This document shows, piece by piece, positions 1 to 7,959 of a stretch of 54,010 nt of DNA (within the stretch, counting starts at the first letter, position 1; the number at the start of each line of letters is the position of its first letter). Location of the stretch: assembly GCA_903822175.1 (NCBI GenBank), contig CAIJOB010000008.1:1-54010 (forward strand), given 5' to 3'. The notes under the pieces are model-generated. The model saw only the letters and a program-made list of their open reading frames with translations, ran no database searches and had not been told where the DNA came from. Source of the stretch: an uncultured Alphaproteobacteria bacterium. Lineage in GTDB: Bacteria > Pseudomonadota > Alphaproteobacteria > Caulobacterales > Caulobacteraceae. Position numbers and translations under genes: made by a program.

Positions 1-35
1 CCGGCTCTTGGATGCCGGGCGCGCTACAGGGTTCC

Positions 36-803
36 CTACTTCGGCTTGCGGTACTTCAGGATGAACTGGTCGGTCTTGCCGCGGATCGAGGGGTCGAAGA
101 CGCTCTTGTCGTGCGTGTCGGCCGGGTCGGCCAACAGCTTGTCGTCCTCGGTGACCAGCTTGAAGCCCGCCGCCTCGACCTCCTTCTTGACCGCCGCCTC
201 GTCGATGCGGTGCAGCTTGTTGGCCGCGTCGTCGGTGGGGGTGCCGGGCAAGGCCGCATGGTCGACGATCAGGTAGATGCCGCCGGGCTTCAGCGCCTTG
301 AAGATCTCCTTGTTGGCCGCCTCCGCCGTGCCGGGCGGCATACGGTTGAGGTGCAGGTCGTGGTAGTTCTGCACCGTCAGCACCAGGTCCAGCCCGTCGG
401 GCAGCCCGGCCGAGGCGATCGGCGCGGCCAGCGGCGTGACGTTCGTATAGTCGGCCACCACCTTGGTCTGGTCGGTGCCGTAGGCGGGGCGGAAGCCGAT
501 GAACTCACCCGACTGGAAGGCCCAGACGTGGCCCTTCTCGCCGACCGCCGCCGACAGGATGCGGGTGAAATAGCCACCGCCCATCATGAAGTCGGCGACC
601 TTCTGCCCTGGCTTCACCTCGCCCATGGCCAGCAGTTCGGCCGGGTGGCGGGCCACATCGCGCGAGCTGTCGGCCGGCGGCCGCTTGGTGTCGCCCAGCG
701 CCGCGGTGATGTTGGCGGGCACGGCGGCGACCGCCACGCCGGCGACAGCCCCCACTGTGACGGTAAGCGCCGCCAGAACCGAAATCGTCAGATTGCGAGC
801 CAT
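36..803 (-). CDS. Exported class I SAM-dependent methyltransferase-like protein
   Basis: The 255-residue protein starts with a clear signal peptide (charged MARN followed by an Ala/Val-rich hydrophobic stretch to about residue 28), so it is probably periplasmic. The body looks like a predicted methyltransferase of the COG4798 type: a degenerate motif I (VADFMMGGGYFTRIL, about residues 70-83), a DLVLTVQNYHD segment where motif IV is expected, and LKPGGIYLIVDHAA as the strand-5 motif. Exported members of this family are common in Caulobacterales and their substrate is unknown. It stands alone and is divergent from the MFS transporter gene. The family assignment is from pattern recognition; the activity is inferred. 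Confidence 0.8.
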   Translation of the reverse strand: MARNLTISVLAALTVTVGAVAGVAVAAVPANITAALGDTKRPPADSSRDVARHPAELLAMGEVKPGQKVADFMMGGGYFTRILSAAVGEKGHVWAFQSGEFIGFRPAYGTDQTKVVADYTNVTPLAAPIASAGLPDGLDLVLTVQNYHDLHLNRMPPGTAEAANKEIFKALKPGGIYLIVDHAALPGTPTDDAANKLHRIDEAAVKKEVEAAGFKLVTEDDKLLADPADTHDKSVFDPSIRGKTDQFILKYRKPK

Positions 804-899
804 GCCCGAAAGTTCTCCATAAGCTGTGCCTTCGCGCTGAACCTATCACCGGTTTCCGGCTGAGCGCAGCCGAGCTTCCCAGAAAAACTTAGCGACGAC

Positions 900-1018
900 A
901 CGGGGACGACCTGGGGATGAGACGCAAGGGCGCCGTCATACCTGCAAGGCCAGTGTCCATGCCCAGGACACGCAGGCTCCAGGCCCCGGCGACCCCCGAT
1001 CGCCGGGGCTTTTATTTT
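900..1018 (+). ncRNA. Candidate small RNA or attenuated leader ending in a strong terminator
   Basis: Two consecutive hairpins lie upstream of the MFS gene. The first is GTGTCC (953-958) / GGACAC (966-971) with a 7-nt loop. The second is the perfect 10-bp stem at 983-1009 followed by a T tract. No gene on this strand ends just upstream, so the terminator must serve either a short independent transcript or premature termination of the transporter mRNA. The 5' end is a guess; I see no convincing promoter and recognise no known RNA family. Confidence 0.35.
983..1018 (+). terminator. Intrinsic terminator upstream of the MFS gene
   Basis: A perfect 10-bp stem, GCCCCGGCGA (983-992) with TCGCCGGGGC (1000-1009) and a 7-nt loop, is followed directly by TTTTATTTT (1010-1018). 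Orientation is clearly plus, because no T run flanks it on the other side. It lies 63 bp before the chosen transporter start codon, which argues against the longer reading frame beginning at 917. Confidence 0.85.
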
Positions 1019-1081
1019 GCCCCCTCTTCCCCTGCCAGAATCCCCACGCTACGCCTTACGTGTTCGGGGAACCTTGCCATC

Positions 1082-2371
1082 ATGAGCGGTGAAACAGCGG
1101 TCGAGGAAATCCCCGGCGTCCGCGCCACGCCCCTGCCCGGGCCCGAGCGAACCCGGCTCCTGCTCTGGATCGCCCTTCCGGTCCTGGTGCTCAATTTCGC
1201 CGCCCCCTACCTGCAGCTCATCGTGCTGCCGCTGAACTTCTTCCTGAAGAACCGACTGCATCAGAGCCCCGACCAGGTCGCGATGTTTGGCTTCCTGGCC
1301 GCTTTCCCGACCTATCTGGGCTTCCTGGGCGGCTTTGTTAGCGACCGCTGGAGCCCGTTTGGGGCCGGCGACCGCGGACACCTCGTGGTCTTCGGCCTGG
1401 GCGCGGTCGCCGCCTACGCAGCCCTCGCCTTCGCGCCGCCGACCTATGGCGTCCTCTTAGCCGGCGGCATCGTGGTCGGGATCCTGCTGCAGTTCGTGAC
1501 CGGGGCGGCCAGCGGCCTGGCCACCGCCATCGGCCGGCGCCACGCCATGTCGGGCCAGATGTCGACGGCGATGAACACCGCCATCATCGTGCCTGCGGTC
1601 GCCTGCGGCTCGCTGGGCGGCCTGCTCGCAGCCTCCATCGAGGACGTGCCGGCGGCGCACGCCCTGCGCTCGGTCTTCCTGATCGGGGCGGGGCTGATGG
1701 TGCTGGTCGCCGCCTTCGGCGCCTTCGGCCCCAAGCGGGTGTTCGAGGACGGCGCCACCCAGCCCGAGGCGATCTCGTCGGGCCGCGACTTCCTGCGCCT
1801 GTTGAAGTGGTGGCCGATCTATCCGGCGCTGTTGATCCAACTGCTCTGGCAGTTCGCGCCGGGCGCCGGCGTCGCCATGCAGTTCCACCTGAGCAACGAC
1901 ATCCATGCCTCGGACGGCCAGGTGGGGATGTTCTACACGATCTTCTACGGCGGCTTTATCCCGATGTACGGGCTCTACGCCTGGCTCGCCCAGCGCATCT
2001 CACTGCGCCCGCTGGTGTGGATCGGCGGCGTCCTGGCGGTGCCGCAGATGGCCAGCCTGCTGTTCATCCACTCGCCCAGCGGCGCGCTCTGGGCCGCGGT
2101 TCCCATGGGCTTGCTGGGCGGCATCGGCCAGGCGGCCTTCACCGACCTCACCATCCGCTCCAGCCCCAAGGGCCTGGAGGGCACCATGATGATGCTGTTC
2201 CTGACCATGTACTGGGTGGCCAACCGGGTCGGCGACCTCTGGGGCGCGGACCTCTATTCCCACCACGGCGGCTTCAACGCAGCCCTCCTGGCGACCATCG
2301 CGGTCTACGCCGCGATCCTGCTGGTCATCCCGTTCGTGCCCAAGGCCATCACCGCCGGTCACGACGCCTGA
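1082..2371 (+). CDS. MFS transporter
   Basis: This 429-residue integral membrane protein has about 12 hydrophobic segments and a Major Facilitator layout: a first helix rich in Leu/Val (about residues 24-45), a loop with GGFVSDRWSPFG that matches the MFS A-motif region between helices 2 and 3, and a polar central loop near FGPKRVFEDG. The frame is open back to position 917, but the extra 55 residues would run through an intrinsic terminator at 983-1018, so the ATG at 1082 (MSGETAVEE) is preferred. The substrate cannot be inferred. No partner gene lies on the same strand close by, apart from the small protein at 2437. Confidence 0.85.
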   Translation: MSGETAVEEIPGVRATPLPGPERTRLLLWIALPVLVLNFAAPYLQLIVLPLNFFLKNRLHQSPDQVAMFGFLAAFPTYLGFLGGFVSDRWSPFGAGDRGHLVVFGLGAVAAYAALAFAPPTYGVLLAGGIVVGILLQFVTGAASGLATAIGRRHAMSGQMSTAMNTAIIVPAVACGSLGGLLAASIEDVPAAHALRSVFLIGAGLMVLVAAFGAFGPKRVFEDGATQPEAISSGRDFLRLLKWWPIYPALLIQLLWQFAPGAGVAMQFHLSNDIHASDGQVGMFYTIFYGGFIPMYGLYAWLAQRISLRPLVWIGGVLAVPQMASLLFIHSPSGALWAAVPMGLLGGIGQAAFTDLTIRSSPKGLEGTMMMLFLTMYWVANRVGDLWGADLYSHHGGFNAALLATIAVYAAILLVIPFVPKAITAGHDA

Positions 2372-2436
2372 AGCGCGTTCGCAAATCCCGCCGCACCAGC
2401 CGGAACGATGCGCCGGTCTCGGGATTTTAAGTCTGT

Positions 2437-2826
2437 ATGGCCACCCTCGACATCCGCCCGCATTCGCCCCGCGTCAGCGGCTGGGCCGTCAGCGGCCTGA
2501 TGCTGCTGGGCGCGGGCGCCTTCGCCGCCGGCGTCGTCCATCAGCTGACCCCGGCCGGCGCGATTCCCTTTCCACCCGCGCAGCAGGCCAGCCTGCAGAT
2601 CGCCATCGCCACGCCGGCCCCCGAGCCGCTCCCGGTTGAGTCGCCGAAACACCGTGACGCGCCGCCGGCTGCCGCCGCCCCGTCCAACCGCTCGGCTCTG
2701 ACCGTGAACCTCGCCCAAACCGCCCAGACGGCCCCCGGCGCCGACGCCTCGGCGAGCGCGCCCGCCCCTCCGGCGCCCGCGCCTCAGGCGTCTCCGGCGC
2801 CCGGCGACGCCGACCCGCCGACCTAG
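2437..2826 (+). CDS. Small membrane-anchored Ala/Pro-rich protein, function unknown
   Basis: The 129-residue protein has one hydrophobic segment near the N-terminus (about residues 15-35, WAVSGLMLLGAGAFAAGVV) followed by a low-complexity Pro/Ala-rich tail. The expected topology is a single anchor with the tail in the periplasm. I do not recognise the family. It follows the MFS gene by 65 bp on the same strand and could be co-transcribed. Coding assignment rests on codon-position GC bias and the plausible anchor; low-complexity tails make this less certain than for its neighbours. Confidence 0.6.
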   Translation: MATLDIRPHSPRVSGWAVSGLMLLGAGAFAAGVVHQLTPAGAIPFPPAQQASLQIAIATPAPEPLPVESPKHRDAPPAAAAPSNRSALTVNLAQTAQTAPGADASASAPAPPAPAPQASPAPGDADPPT

Positions 2827-3305
2827 CGGCGAGCGCGCCAACCTTCGCTATGGTTCATCTGCCGGTCAGACTCGCTCCGGCAAGAGACCGCATTCGTCCC
2901 CCAGGCGGCTGCGTAACTTGTCGCGGAGGGGCGTCCGACGGTCCGCGCCTGGCGCGCTCCCCGGCGGAGCCCCCGGCGCCGGGAGAGTATTCAGCGTCGG
3001 GGGCTCTGGACCGGGCCGCCCCCGGAGGGACGGGTGGAACCTGCTCGGGGATGGCGAGCGGGATAGCGGACCGGTCAAGCTCAGCTTAAGCGCCCGGACT
3101 TCGGCAAAATCACGCCCTTCGGACGCCGTTCCTGAAACAGTACCGCAACGATGGAAGCGCAAAGGGGCGCCGCGACGAAAAGCCTTGCCCCGCGATAGAC
3201 TGGGGCCGACCCCTGGGACGCATTGCCCAGGCGTCAGGCGGGCCGTAGTTTGCTAGATCAACGCGACGCGCCGTCCGGCGCCAAGCTTCACCACTGGAGT
3301 CCGCC
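2827..3305. other. 479-bp intergenic region with no gene I can support
   Basis: Short open frames here lack recognisable protein features and are probably chance frames in GC-rich DNA. Several GC-rich potential hairpins occur near 2950-3040. A weak promoter-like pair, TTGCCC (3223-3228), 17 bp, TAGTTT (3246-3251), points toward the gene at 3306. I checked by eye for riboswitch, RNase P and tmRNA signatures and found none. Confidence 0.4.
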
Positions 3306-4337
3306 GTGAACCGCGCTCTCATTCTCGCCCTCGGAACCGCGATCTGCGCCGTTCCGTTCGTGGCTTCCGCCGCTGAGTCGAAGGCCCAGCCCACCGACCT
3401 CAACGGCTTCTGGTCGAACGCCACCCTGACGCGCGAAGTGCGCCCGTCGGCCCTCGGCGAGCGCCTCGTCTACACCCCGGAAGAGGTGAAGAAGATGGAG
3501 GGCGCCGTCGAAGAAGAGGTGAAGGACGGCAACAAGCCGACCGATCCCAATTCGGGCGTCGAGGGCGGCAAGGAAAACCCCAAGAACCTGCGTCCGGAAT
3601 TCGCGGCCGCCGGCGGTGACGTGGGCGGCTACAATCGCGGCTGGCTCGATCCGGGCTCGGCGGTGATGCGCGTGCACGGCCAGCCGCGCACCTCGTTCCT
3701 CACCACCCCCAACGGCCAGCCGCCGGCCCGCATCGCGGCGGCCGCCGGCGGCGGCGGCTTCCCGCGCGGCGGCGGCATGGGCTCCTTCGACAATCCGGAG
3801 AACCGGTCGCTGGGCGAGCGTTGCATCCTGGGCTTTGGCCGCAACGCCGGCCCGCCGATGCTGCCCAACGGCTTCTACAACAACAACTATGAGTTCGTGC
3901 AGACCCCGGACTCGATGGCCATCGTCGTCGAGATGGTCCACGACACCCGGGTCATCCGCATGAACGGCGAGCACCGCACCGATGGCGTGCGCCCCTGGAT
4001 GGGCGACAGCGTCGGCCACTGGGAAGGCAAGACGCTGGTGGTCGAAACCACCAACATCCCGCAGACCCAGGCCTACAACGGCTCGTGGAAGAACCTGAAG
4101 GTCACCGAGCGCTTCACCCGCGACGGCGCTGACCGGGTCCTCTACCAATATTCGATCGACGACCCGACCACCTGGGCCAAGCCCTGGGGCGGCGAGTACG
4201 AGTTCTACAAGCTGCAGGGCATCGTCTACGAGTACGCCTGCCACGAGGGCAACTACGCGCTCCCCGGCATGCTCGGCGGCGCCCGCCGCCAGGAACAGGA
4301 AGCCGCCGCCAAGGCCGGCAAGCCCGGCGCCGAATAG
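3306..4337 (+). CDS. Exported protein of the WxGDSxGxWEGxTLVVET family, function unknown
   Basis: The 343-residue protein begins with GTG after a GGAG ribosome site and has a signal peptide ending near ASAAES (about residue 24). Diagnostic elements are DLNGFWSN near the mature N-terminus, ENRSLGERC in the middle, YEFVQTPDSMAIVVEM, then MGDSVGHWEGKTLVVETTN and a C-terminal VYEYACHEGNYAL. This set is typical of a secreted family abundant in Acidobacteria and some Alphaproteobacteria, with no established function that I know of. A Gly-rich insert sits at about residues 148-162. A truncated paralogue lies at 10890 in the same window. Confidence 0.85.
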   Translation: MNRALILALGTAICAVPFVASAAESKAQPTDLNGFWSNATLTREVRPSALGERLVYTPEEVKKMEGAVEEEVKDGNKPTDPNSGVEGGKENPKNLRPEFAAAGGDVGGYNRGWLDPGSAVMRVHGQPRTSFLTTPNGQPPARIAAAAGGGGFPRGGGMGSFDNPENRSLGERCILGFGRNAGPPMLPNGFYNNNYEFVQTPDSMAIVVEMVHDTRVIRMNGEHRTDGVRPWMGDSVGHWEGKTLVVETTNIPQTQAYNGSWKNLKVTERFTRDGADRVLYQYSIDDPTTWAKPWGGEYEFYKLQGIVYEYACHEGNYALPGMLGGARRQEQEAAAKAGKPGAE

Positions 4338-4422
4338 GACTTCCTCCTCTCCACCGGCGCAGCCGAGAGGGAGAGGATCGAGGAGAGGGCGGCGCGCAAG
4401 CGCCGGTCCTCACCGCGAGGAT

Positions 4423-4493
4423 AAAAAAGGCCCCTCTCCCTACCCTCTCCCTCTCGCTTCGCGGGGGAGAGGAGACCGGAGCAGGGGCTTTTT
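4423..4493. terminator. Bidirectional terminator within a REP-like palindromic repeat
   Basis: An A run (4423-4428) and a T run (4489-4493) flank a long imperfect palindrome. The outer stem is GCCCCT (4430-4435) / AGGGGC (4483-4488), with an inner pairing of CCTCTCCC and GGGGAGAGG. The region just before it (4350-4420) contains further CTCC/GGAG-type imperfect repeats. It ends transcription after the exported-protein gene, and its CTCTCCC/GGGAGAG core resembles other dispersed elements in this window. Confidence 0.7.
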
Positions 4494-4582
4494 GCTATCT
4501 ATTTGACAGTGTTAAGCAACTTGCTTCACGCACGCTTAGGCATGGCGCGATTACGCTCCCGCTGGGACGCGTTTTAAGGTTC

Positions 4583-4807
4583 ATGGCCATGAGTTCGGCC
4601 GTTCATCAGGGTCTGGAATTCTTCAGCCGTCTACACGGGCTGGCGGCGCACCCGCTCGCCCTGGTGGTGTGCCTCGCCCTGATCGCCGCCCTGGTCGAGC
4701 AGCGCGTCGCCCGCCGCCGCACGCCGGACTTCTCCGCCGCCTGGAAGGGCATCAACGGCCCACCCCCGAAAGCGCCGCGCCCGCCCCCGACCTTCGACCA
4801 CGACTGA
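4583..4807 (+). CDS. Small single-pass membrane protein, function unknown
   Basis: The 74-residue product has one hydrophobic helix (about residues 20-41, AAHPLALVVCLALIAALVE) followed by an Arg cluster (QRVARRR), which predicts the C-terminal tail in the cytoplasm, and a Pro-rich end. An internal ATG at 4589 (MSSAV) is an equally possible start. It stands alone between a terminator-like repeat and the next gene. I do not recognise the family. Confidence 0.55.
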   Translation: MAMSSAVHQGLEFFSRLHGLAAHPLALVVCLALIAALVEQRVARRRTPDFSAAWKGINGPPPKAPRPPPTFDHD

Positions 4808-4916
4808 GCAGCGCCTGCTGAGCGCCCAACCGCGCCGCCAACGCCCCTGCTACCCAAGCCTTCGCCGCCGTGGCATGCTGGCGTTGGAAGACGTCCATCC
4901 CTTGGGGGGATCCGCC

Positions 4917-6035
4917 ATGCTCCTTCAGATCCTGGCCCTGCTGGCCGCCGCCGATCCGCAGGTCGCCCAGCCGAACGGCCCGCCCGCGGCCACCGGGCAG
5001 GCCAGCACCGTCTCGCCAGTGACCGTCTCGCCGGAGAGCAAGGCGCCGACGCCCGACCTCAAGATCGACATGCAGAGCGATGACGACGACATCAGTCAGA
5101 TGGTCGTCATCTGGCCGGGCTCCGCCTACACCGCGCGCCTCAATGGCCGGGTGAGCTTGCGCTGCAAGGTCGACGTCCATGGCCTGGCGGAATGGTGCGA
5201 GGTCACCAACGAGACGCCTAAGAACAAGGGCTTCGGCAAGGCGGCGCTGGAGATGCGCCCGACCTTCAAGCTGCCGATCCCCATGGGGCCGGACGGGCCG
5301 CTCCCGGCGATGCGCAACATCGCGCTCACCTTCAAGGCGCCGGACACCACGCTCACCATGGCCTCGGTGCTGAAGAACGGGACCACGCGGGGCGGCGGCA
5401 ACGCGCTCGCCATGCGCCCGGTGACCATGCTCAACTATCCGGTCTGGGTGCAGGCCGCGACCTTCGAGGATCTCGCCGCCGCCTATCCAGCCAAGGCCAA
5501 TGGCGCCGAAGGCTACGCCGTCGCCCACTGCCACATGCTGCACACGGGCCTGCTCAGCGGCTGCCAGGTGATCGCCGAGACGCCGGACAGGCTCGGCTTC
5601 GGCAAGGCCGCGCTCAGCCTGGCGTCGAAGTTCCGGGTCGCGCCGGACCTCGCCGCCGTGCGCCAGTCGACGCCGGTCTGGGTCGATGTGCCGGTCCGCT
5701 GGCCGGCCCAGAGCGCGCTCGCCGACCGCACGGTGATGGCGCCGGTCTGGATCACCGGGGTGGACCTGGCGTCCGCGCCGCGGGTCTTCCCGCCGGAAGC
5801 CTCGGGCAAGGGCCTGACCAGCGGCAAGGGCGTCGCGCGCTGCGTCGTCGGCGTCGACGGGACGCTCAGCCAGTGCACGCCGGAAGCCTCCGACCCCGCC
5901 GGCCTCGGCTTCTCGGAAGCGGCGGTGAAGCTCGCCTCGACCATGAAGATGAACCTCTGGTCGGCCGACGGCGAGCCGGTGGAAGGCGGCGTCGTCCACA
6001 TCCCCATCCGCCTGGACTTGAAGGGCGCGAACTAG
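4917..6035 (+). CDS. Exported protein with three TonB-C-like repeats
   Basis: The 372-residue protein starts at the ATG at 4917, which has a GGGGGA ribosome site; the frame is open 14 codons further upstream. A short signal-like N-terminus (MLLQILALLAAADPQ) precedes three repeats, at about residues 63-141, 175-262 and 277-369. Each resembles the C-terminal domain of TonB-type energy transducers (GxxxxxC...G.L..C.V..E.P...GFGKAAL). Each repeat carries a Cys pair with identical spacing (C83/C94, C205/C216, C309/C320), suggesting a disulfide per domain in the periplasm. There is no N-terminal TonB anchor or Pro-rich spanner, so classic energy transduction is unlikely. The role is unknown. Confidence 0.75.
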   Translation: MLLQILALLAAADPQVAQPNGPPAATGQASTVSPVTVSPESKAPTPDLKIDMQSDDDDISQMVVIWPGSAYTARLNGRVSLRCKVDVHGLAEWCEVTNETPKNKGFGKAALEMRPTFKLPIPMGPDGPLPAMRNIALTFKAPDTTLTMASVLKNGTTRGGGNALAMRPVTMLNYPVWVQAATFEDLAAAYPAKANGAEGYAVAHCHMLHTGLLSGCQVIAETPDRLGFGKAALSLASKFRVAPDLAAVRQSTPVWVDVPVRWPAQSALADRTVMAPVWITGVDLASAPRVFPPEASGKGLTSGKGVARCVVGVDGTLSQCTPEASDPAGLGFSEAAVKLASTMKMNLWSADGEPVEGGVVHIPIRLDLKGAN

Positions 6036-6475
6036 CGGGAGGCGGCCACCCCCAAGCTAAGCCATTGAAGCTTCAGTATAACCTCGCCTGCGGCCAAACC
6101 GCCCACTGCCGAACGCCGGTCGCCATACAACGGCCTCCCGCCGCCTCGAAAGGGCGCGCGAACCTACGGCCAGTGAGCCCGGTCAGATGCGCCGCGCGTC
6201 AAACCAACGCATCGGTTTTGGTTAACGGGTGGCGCAGACCGGCGCTGGGGGGCTTCCACTCGGGGGTCGGAGTAGATGACTGCGTCTTTGCCACGCGTGC
6301 GTATGTGGCTTGCAGGGTTTGGTTGGCTGGCGGGAGCCGCCCTGTTCATACGCTTCGCGCAGATTCTACCCTGCTGCATACCGACGCCCGTCGAGATCGC
6401 GCTGCGCTCGCACATCTGCCAGTGCACCGCCTCGTTCGTAGCCCCGTGCCCGAGCTACGATGACTCCTCGCCCCG
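6036..6475. other. 440-bp intergenic region, possible small ORF
   Basis: The stretch contains an imperfect inverted repeat AACCAA...TTGGTT near 6203-6224. A 67-codon open frame runs from 6276 to 6479 on the plus strand (hydrophobic N-terminus, several Cys near the end), but its GGAG is only 3 nt from the ATG and the frame overlaps the end of the convergent gre gene. I do not call it a gene. I see no recognisable RNA or terminator. Confidence 0.35.
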
Positions 6476-6955
6476 CTAGCGCACCGCCACGATTTCCACC
6501 TCAGCGCCATTGACCAGCGCCACATCGCCCACCGCCTTGCCCAGCAGGGCGCGGGCCAGGGGCGAAGCGTAGGAGACGCTGCCCTTGGTGGGGTCGGCCT
6601 CGTCCTCGCCAACGATGCGGAAGCTCTGCTTGCGGCCGTCCTCGCGCTCGAATTCCACCGTGCGGCCGAACAGCACCTTGTCCGCCTCGCCCTGCGGCTC
6701 CGTGAGCTGAGCGCTGGCCCGGCGCGAGCCCCAATAACGCAGGTCGCGGGTCGCCCGCGCCATGGCGGTTCGGTCGGCGCTGATGCCGCCCTCGCTCTGC
6801 GCCTGCCCATAGGCCGCCCGCGCCGACGCCAGCTCCGTCTCGATCGCGGCAAGCCCGCTGGCGGTCACCAGATTCGGATGCGTGGAAACCGGCCGGTCCG
6901 GCAGATCGGCGGCCTGGGACTCGTAGTCCTCTTCCCGGGTGAACGCGACGGCCAT
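6476..6955 (-). CDS. GreA/GreB family transcription elongation factor
   Basis: The 159-residue protein has the Gre layout: an N-terminal helical region rich in Ala/Glu (about residues 30-80, including LVTASGLAAIETELASA) for the coiled coil, and a C-terminal FKBP-like domain with the family signature SYASPLARALLGKAVGDVA (about 127-145). Gre factors enter the secondary channel of RNA polymerase and stimulate cleavage of backtracked transcripts. The tip acidic residues of the coiled coil are not clearly conserved (the segment near GGISADRTAMARATRD is divergent), so it may be a paralogue rather than the main GreA. It is transcribed alone. Confidence 0.85.
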   Translation of the reverse strand: MAVAFTREEDYESQAADLPDRPVSTHPNLVTASGLAAIETELASARAAYGQAQSEGGISADRTAMARATRDLRYWGSRRASAQLTEPQGEADKVLFGRTVEFEREDGRKQSFRIVGEDEADPTKGSVSYASPLARALLGKAVGDVALVNGAEVEIVAVR

Positions 6956-7074
6956 GGCAAAACCCTAGGCCTCCAACGGCGAGCGGGAAAGCGTCCTCCT
7001 CCCCGAGTGGAGGGTTATGGCGACCGTGGGATCGATCGACACCTTTGACCGGTGACCGACGTCAAGCCGGAATG

Positions 7075-7120
7075 CCCGAAAGCGGACTCTCTGAATGTCC
7101 GCTATGGGGGAAAGCGGACC
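7075..7120 (+). repeat. Dispersed hairpin repeat, copy 1
   Basis: The unit reads GCCCGAA, then AGCGGAC (7081-7087), nine bases, GTCCGCT (7097-7103), then ATGG and a further AAAGCGGAC. The same arrangement with the same 9-nt loop recurs at 7863-7885, on the other side of the membrane-protein gene. Repeats of this AGCGGAC/GTCCGCT type are scattered through many alphaproteobacterial genomes. Confidence 0.75.
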
Positions 7121-7146
7121 TTGATGTCGCCAGTTGGCGCGCCGAC

Positions 7147-7827
7147 TTACCGCGTGTCAGGGCTGATCGGCGCGCAGGGGGCAAAATATAGATTCCCTGA
7201 CGGCGGCAACGGCGGCGGCCCCGGTCCATCCACGGCCATGCGCGAACCCGGACCCGATACGAGGTCGACATTGTTGCGACGCAGGGCTTCCCAGACCCTG
7301 GCCAGACCAATGGCCTCGCGCAGGCCTCGCAGCTCCTCCGCATCCGGCTTCTGCTGATTGGCCAAGGCCACGATCTGCGCCCAGGCGCGCCGTTCGTCGT
7401 TGATCGAGTCGCGCAGATTATCGAAGCGGGTGAACAGGTCCGCATAGAGGATCTTCGTCTCCAGGGGGAAGTGCGACGTCACCTGGCCCGTATTGGCGAC
7501 CTCCCAGGCGTGGGTCTGAAGAACGTAGTTCAAAGGCATCCGTACGGCCCCGACCGGCCGTGGGCCTGTCCCGGACGCCCAGGCCGCAAGCGCATCCATC
7601 CGCTCCAGAAGGCAGCTGTTCTGCTGGTCCATCCGCTTGAGCGCCTTGATATTATAGGTGATCTCGCGGCCCAGAACGTTTTGGGCCTCAGCGATCTCGT
7701 GACGCCAGTGCAGCCACTCGACAGCCTGCTCCGCCCCGAGCGCCGTCAGGACGCCAATCACGATGATGGCGTATTCCTTCAGGAACTCGCGGATGCCATG
7801 CCAGGGCTTGGGTTTGTGGATGTCCAT
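7147..7827 (-). CDS. Membrane-anchored protein of unknown function
   Basis: The 226-residue protein begins with the characteristic segment KPWHGIREFLKEYAIIVIGVL (about residues 7-27), which forms one N-terminal membrane helix to about residue 33, followed by a largely helical soluble region (Glu/Arg-rich, about 35-185) and a Pro-rich tail. Proteins with this N-terminus recur in Alphaproteobacteria as hypothetical proteins; I know no function. It is flanked on both sides by copies of the AGCGGAC-N9-GTCCGCT repeat in the same orientation, so it may sit on a small exchangeable cassette. No neighbour shares its operon. Confidence 0.7.
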   Translation of the reverse strand: MDIHKPKPWHGIREFLKEYAIIVIGVLTALGAEQAVEWLHWRHEIAEAQNVLGREITYNIKALKRMDQQNSCLLERMDALAAWASGTGPRPVGAVRMPLNYVLQTHAWEVANTGQVTSHFPLETKILYADLFTRFDNLRDSINDERRAWAQIVALANQQKPDAEELRGLREAIGLARVWEALRRNNVDLVSGPGSRMAVDGPGPPPLPPSGNLYFAPCAPISPDTR

Positions 7828-7862
7828 GCCGCCCCCCAGCGATCAAGCTTGACCGCATCGTA

Positions 7863-7945
7863 AGCGGACTCGCCGAAGGTCCGCTATGGCTCGAAAGCGG
7901 TCATCGGCTCCTTGCCCGAAAGCGGCCCCTCCAGGAGGCGGACCG
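7863..7945 (+). repeat. Dispersed hairpin repeat, copy 2
   Basis: AGCGGAC (7863-7869), nine bases, GTCCGCT (7879-7885), ATGG, then CGAAAGCGG, and a second GCCCGAAAGCGGCCCCTCC block (7914-7932). It is a same-orientation relative of the copy at 7075. The block near 7916-7931 also resembles the sequence at 11666-11681, where another gene is truncated. Confidence 0.75.
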
Positions 7946-7959
7946 GCGGCCTAAACGCC

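Noticed and set aside
917..1081. Longer N-terminus for the MFS transporter
   Set aside because: The extra 55 codons would cross a strong intrinsic terminator and lack a transporter-like N-terminus; the ATG at 1082 is better.
2900..3080. GC-rich folded region considered as a riboswitch or RNase P RNA
   Set aside because: None of the conserved core sequences of RNase P, tmRNA, cobalamin, glycine, TPP or SAM-II RNAs can be found.
2850..3256. Short overlapping frames between two exported-protein genes
   Set aside because: No hydrophobic segment, motif or ribosome site distinguishes any of them from chance frames in GC-rich DNA.
6276..6479. 67-codon hydrophobic, Cys-containing frame
   Set aside because: Poor ribosome-site spacing, overlap with the end of the gre gene and no recognisable family; kept only as a note.
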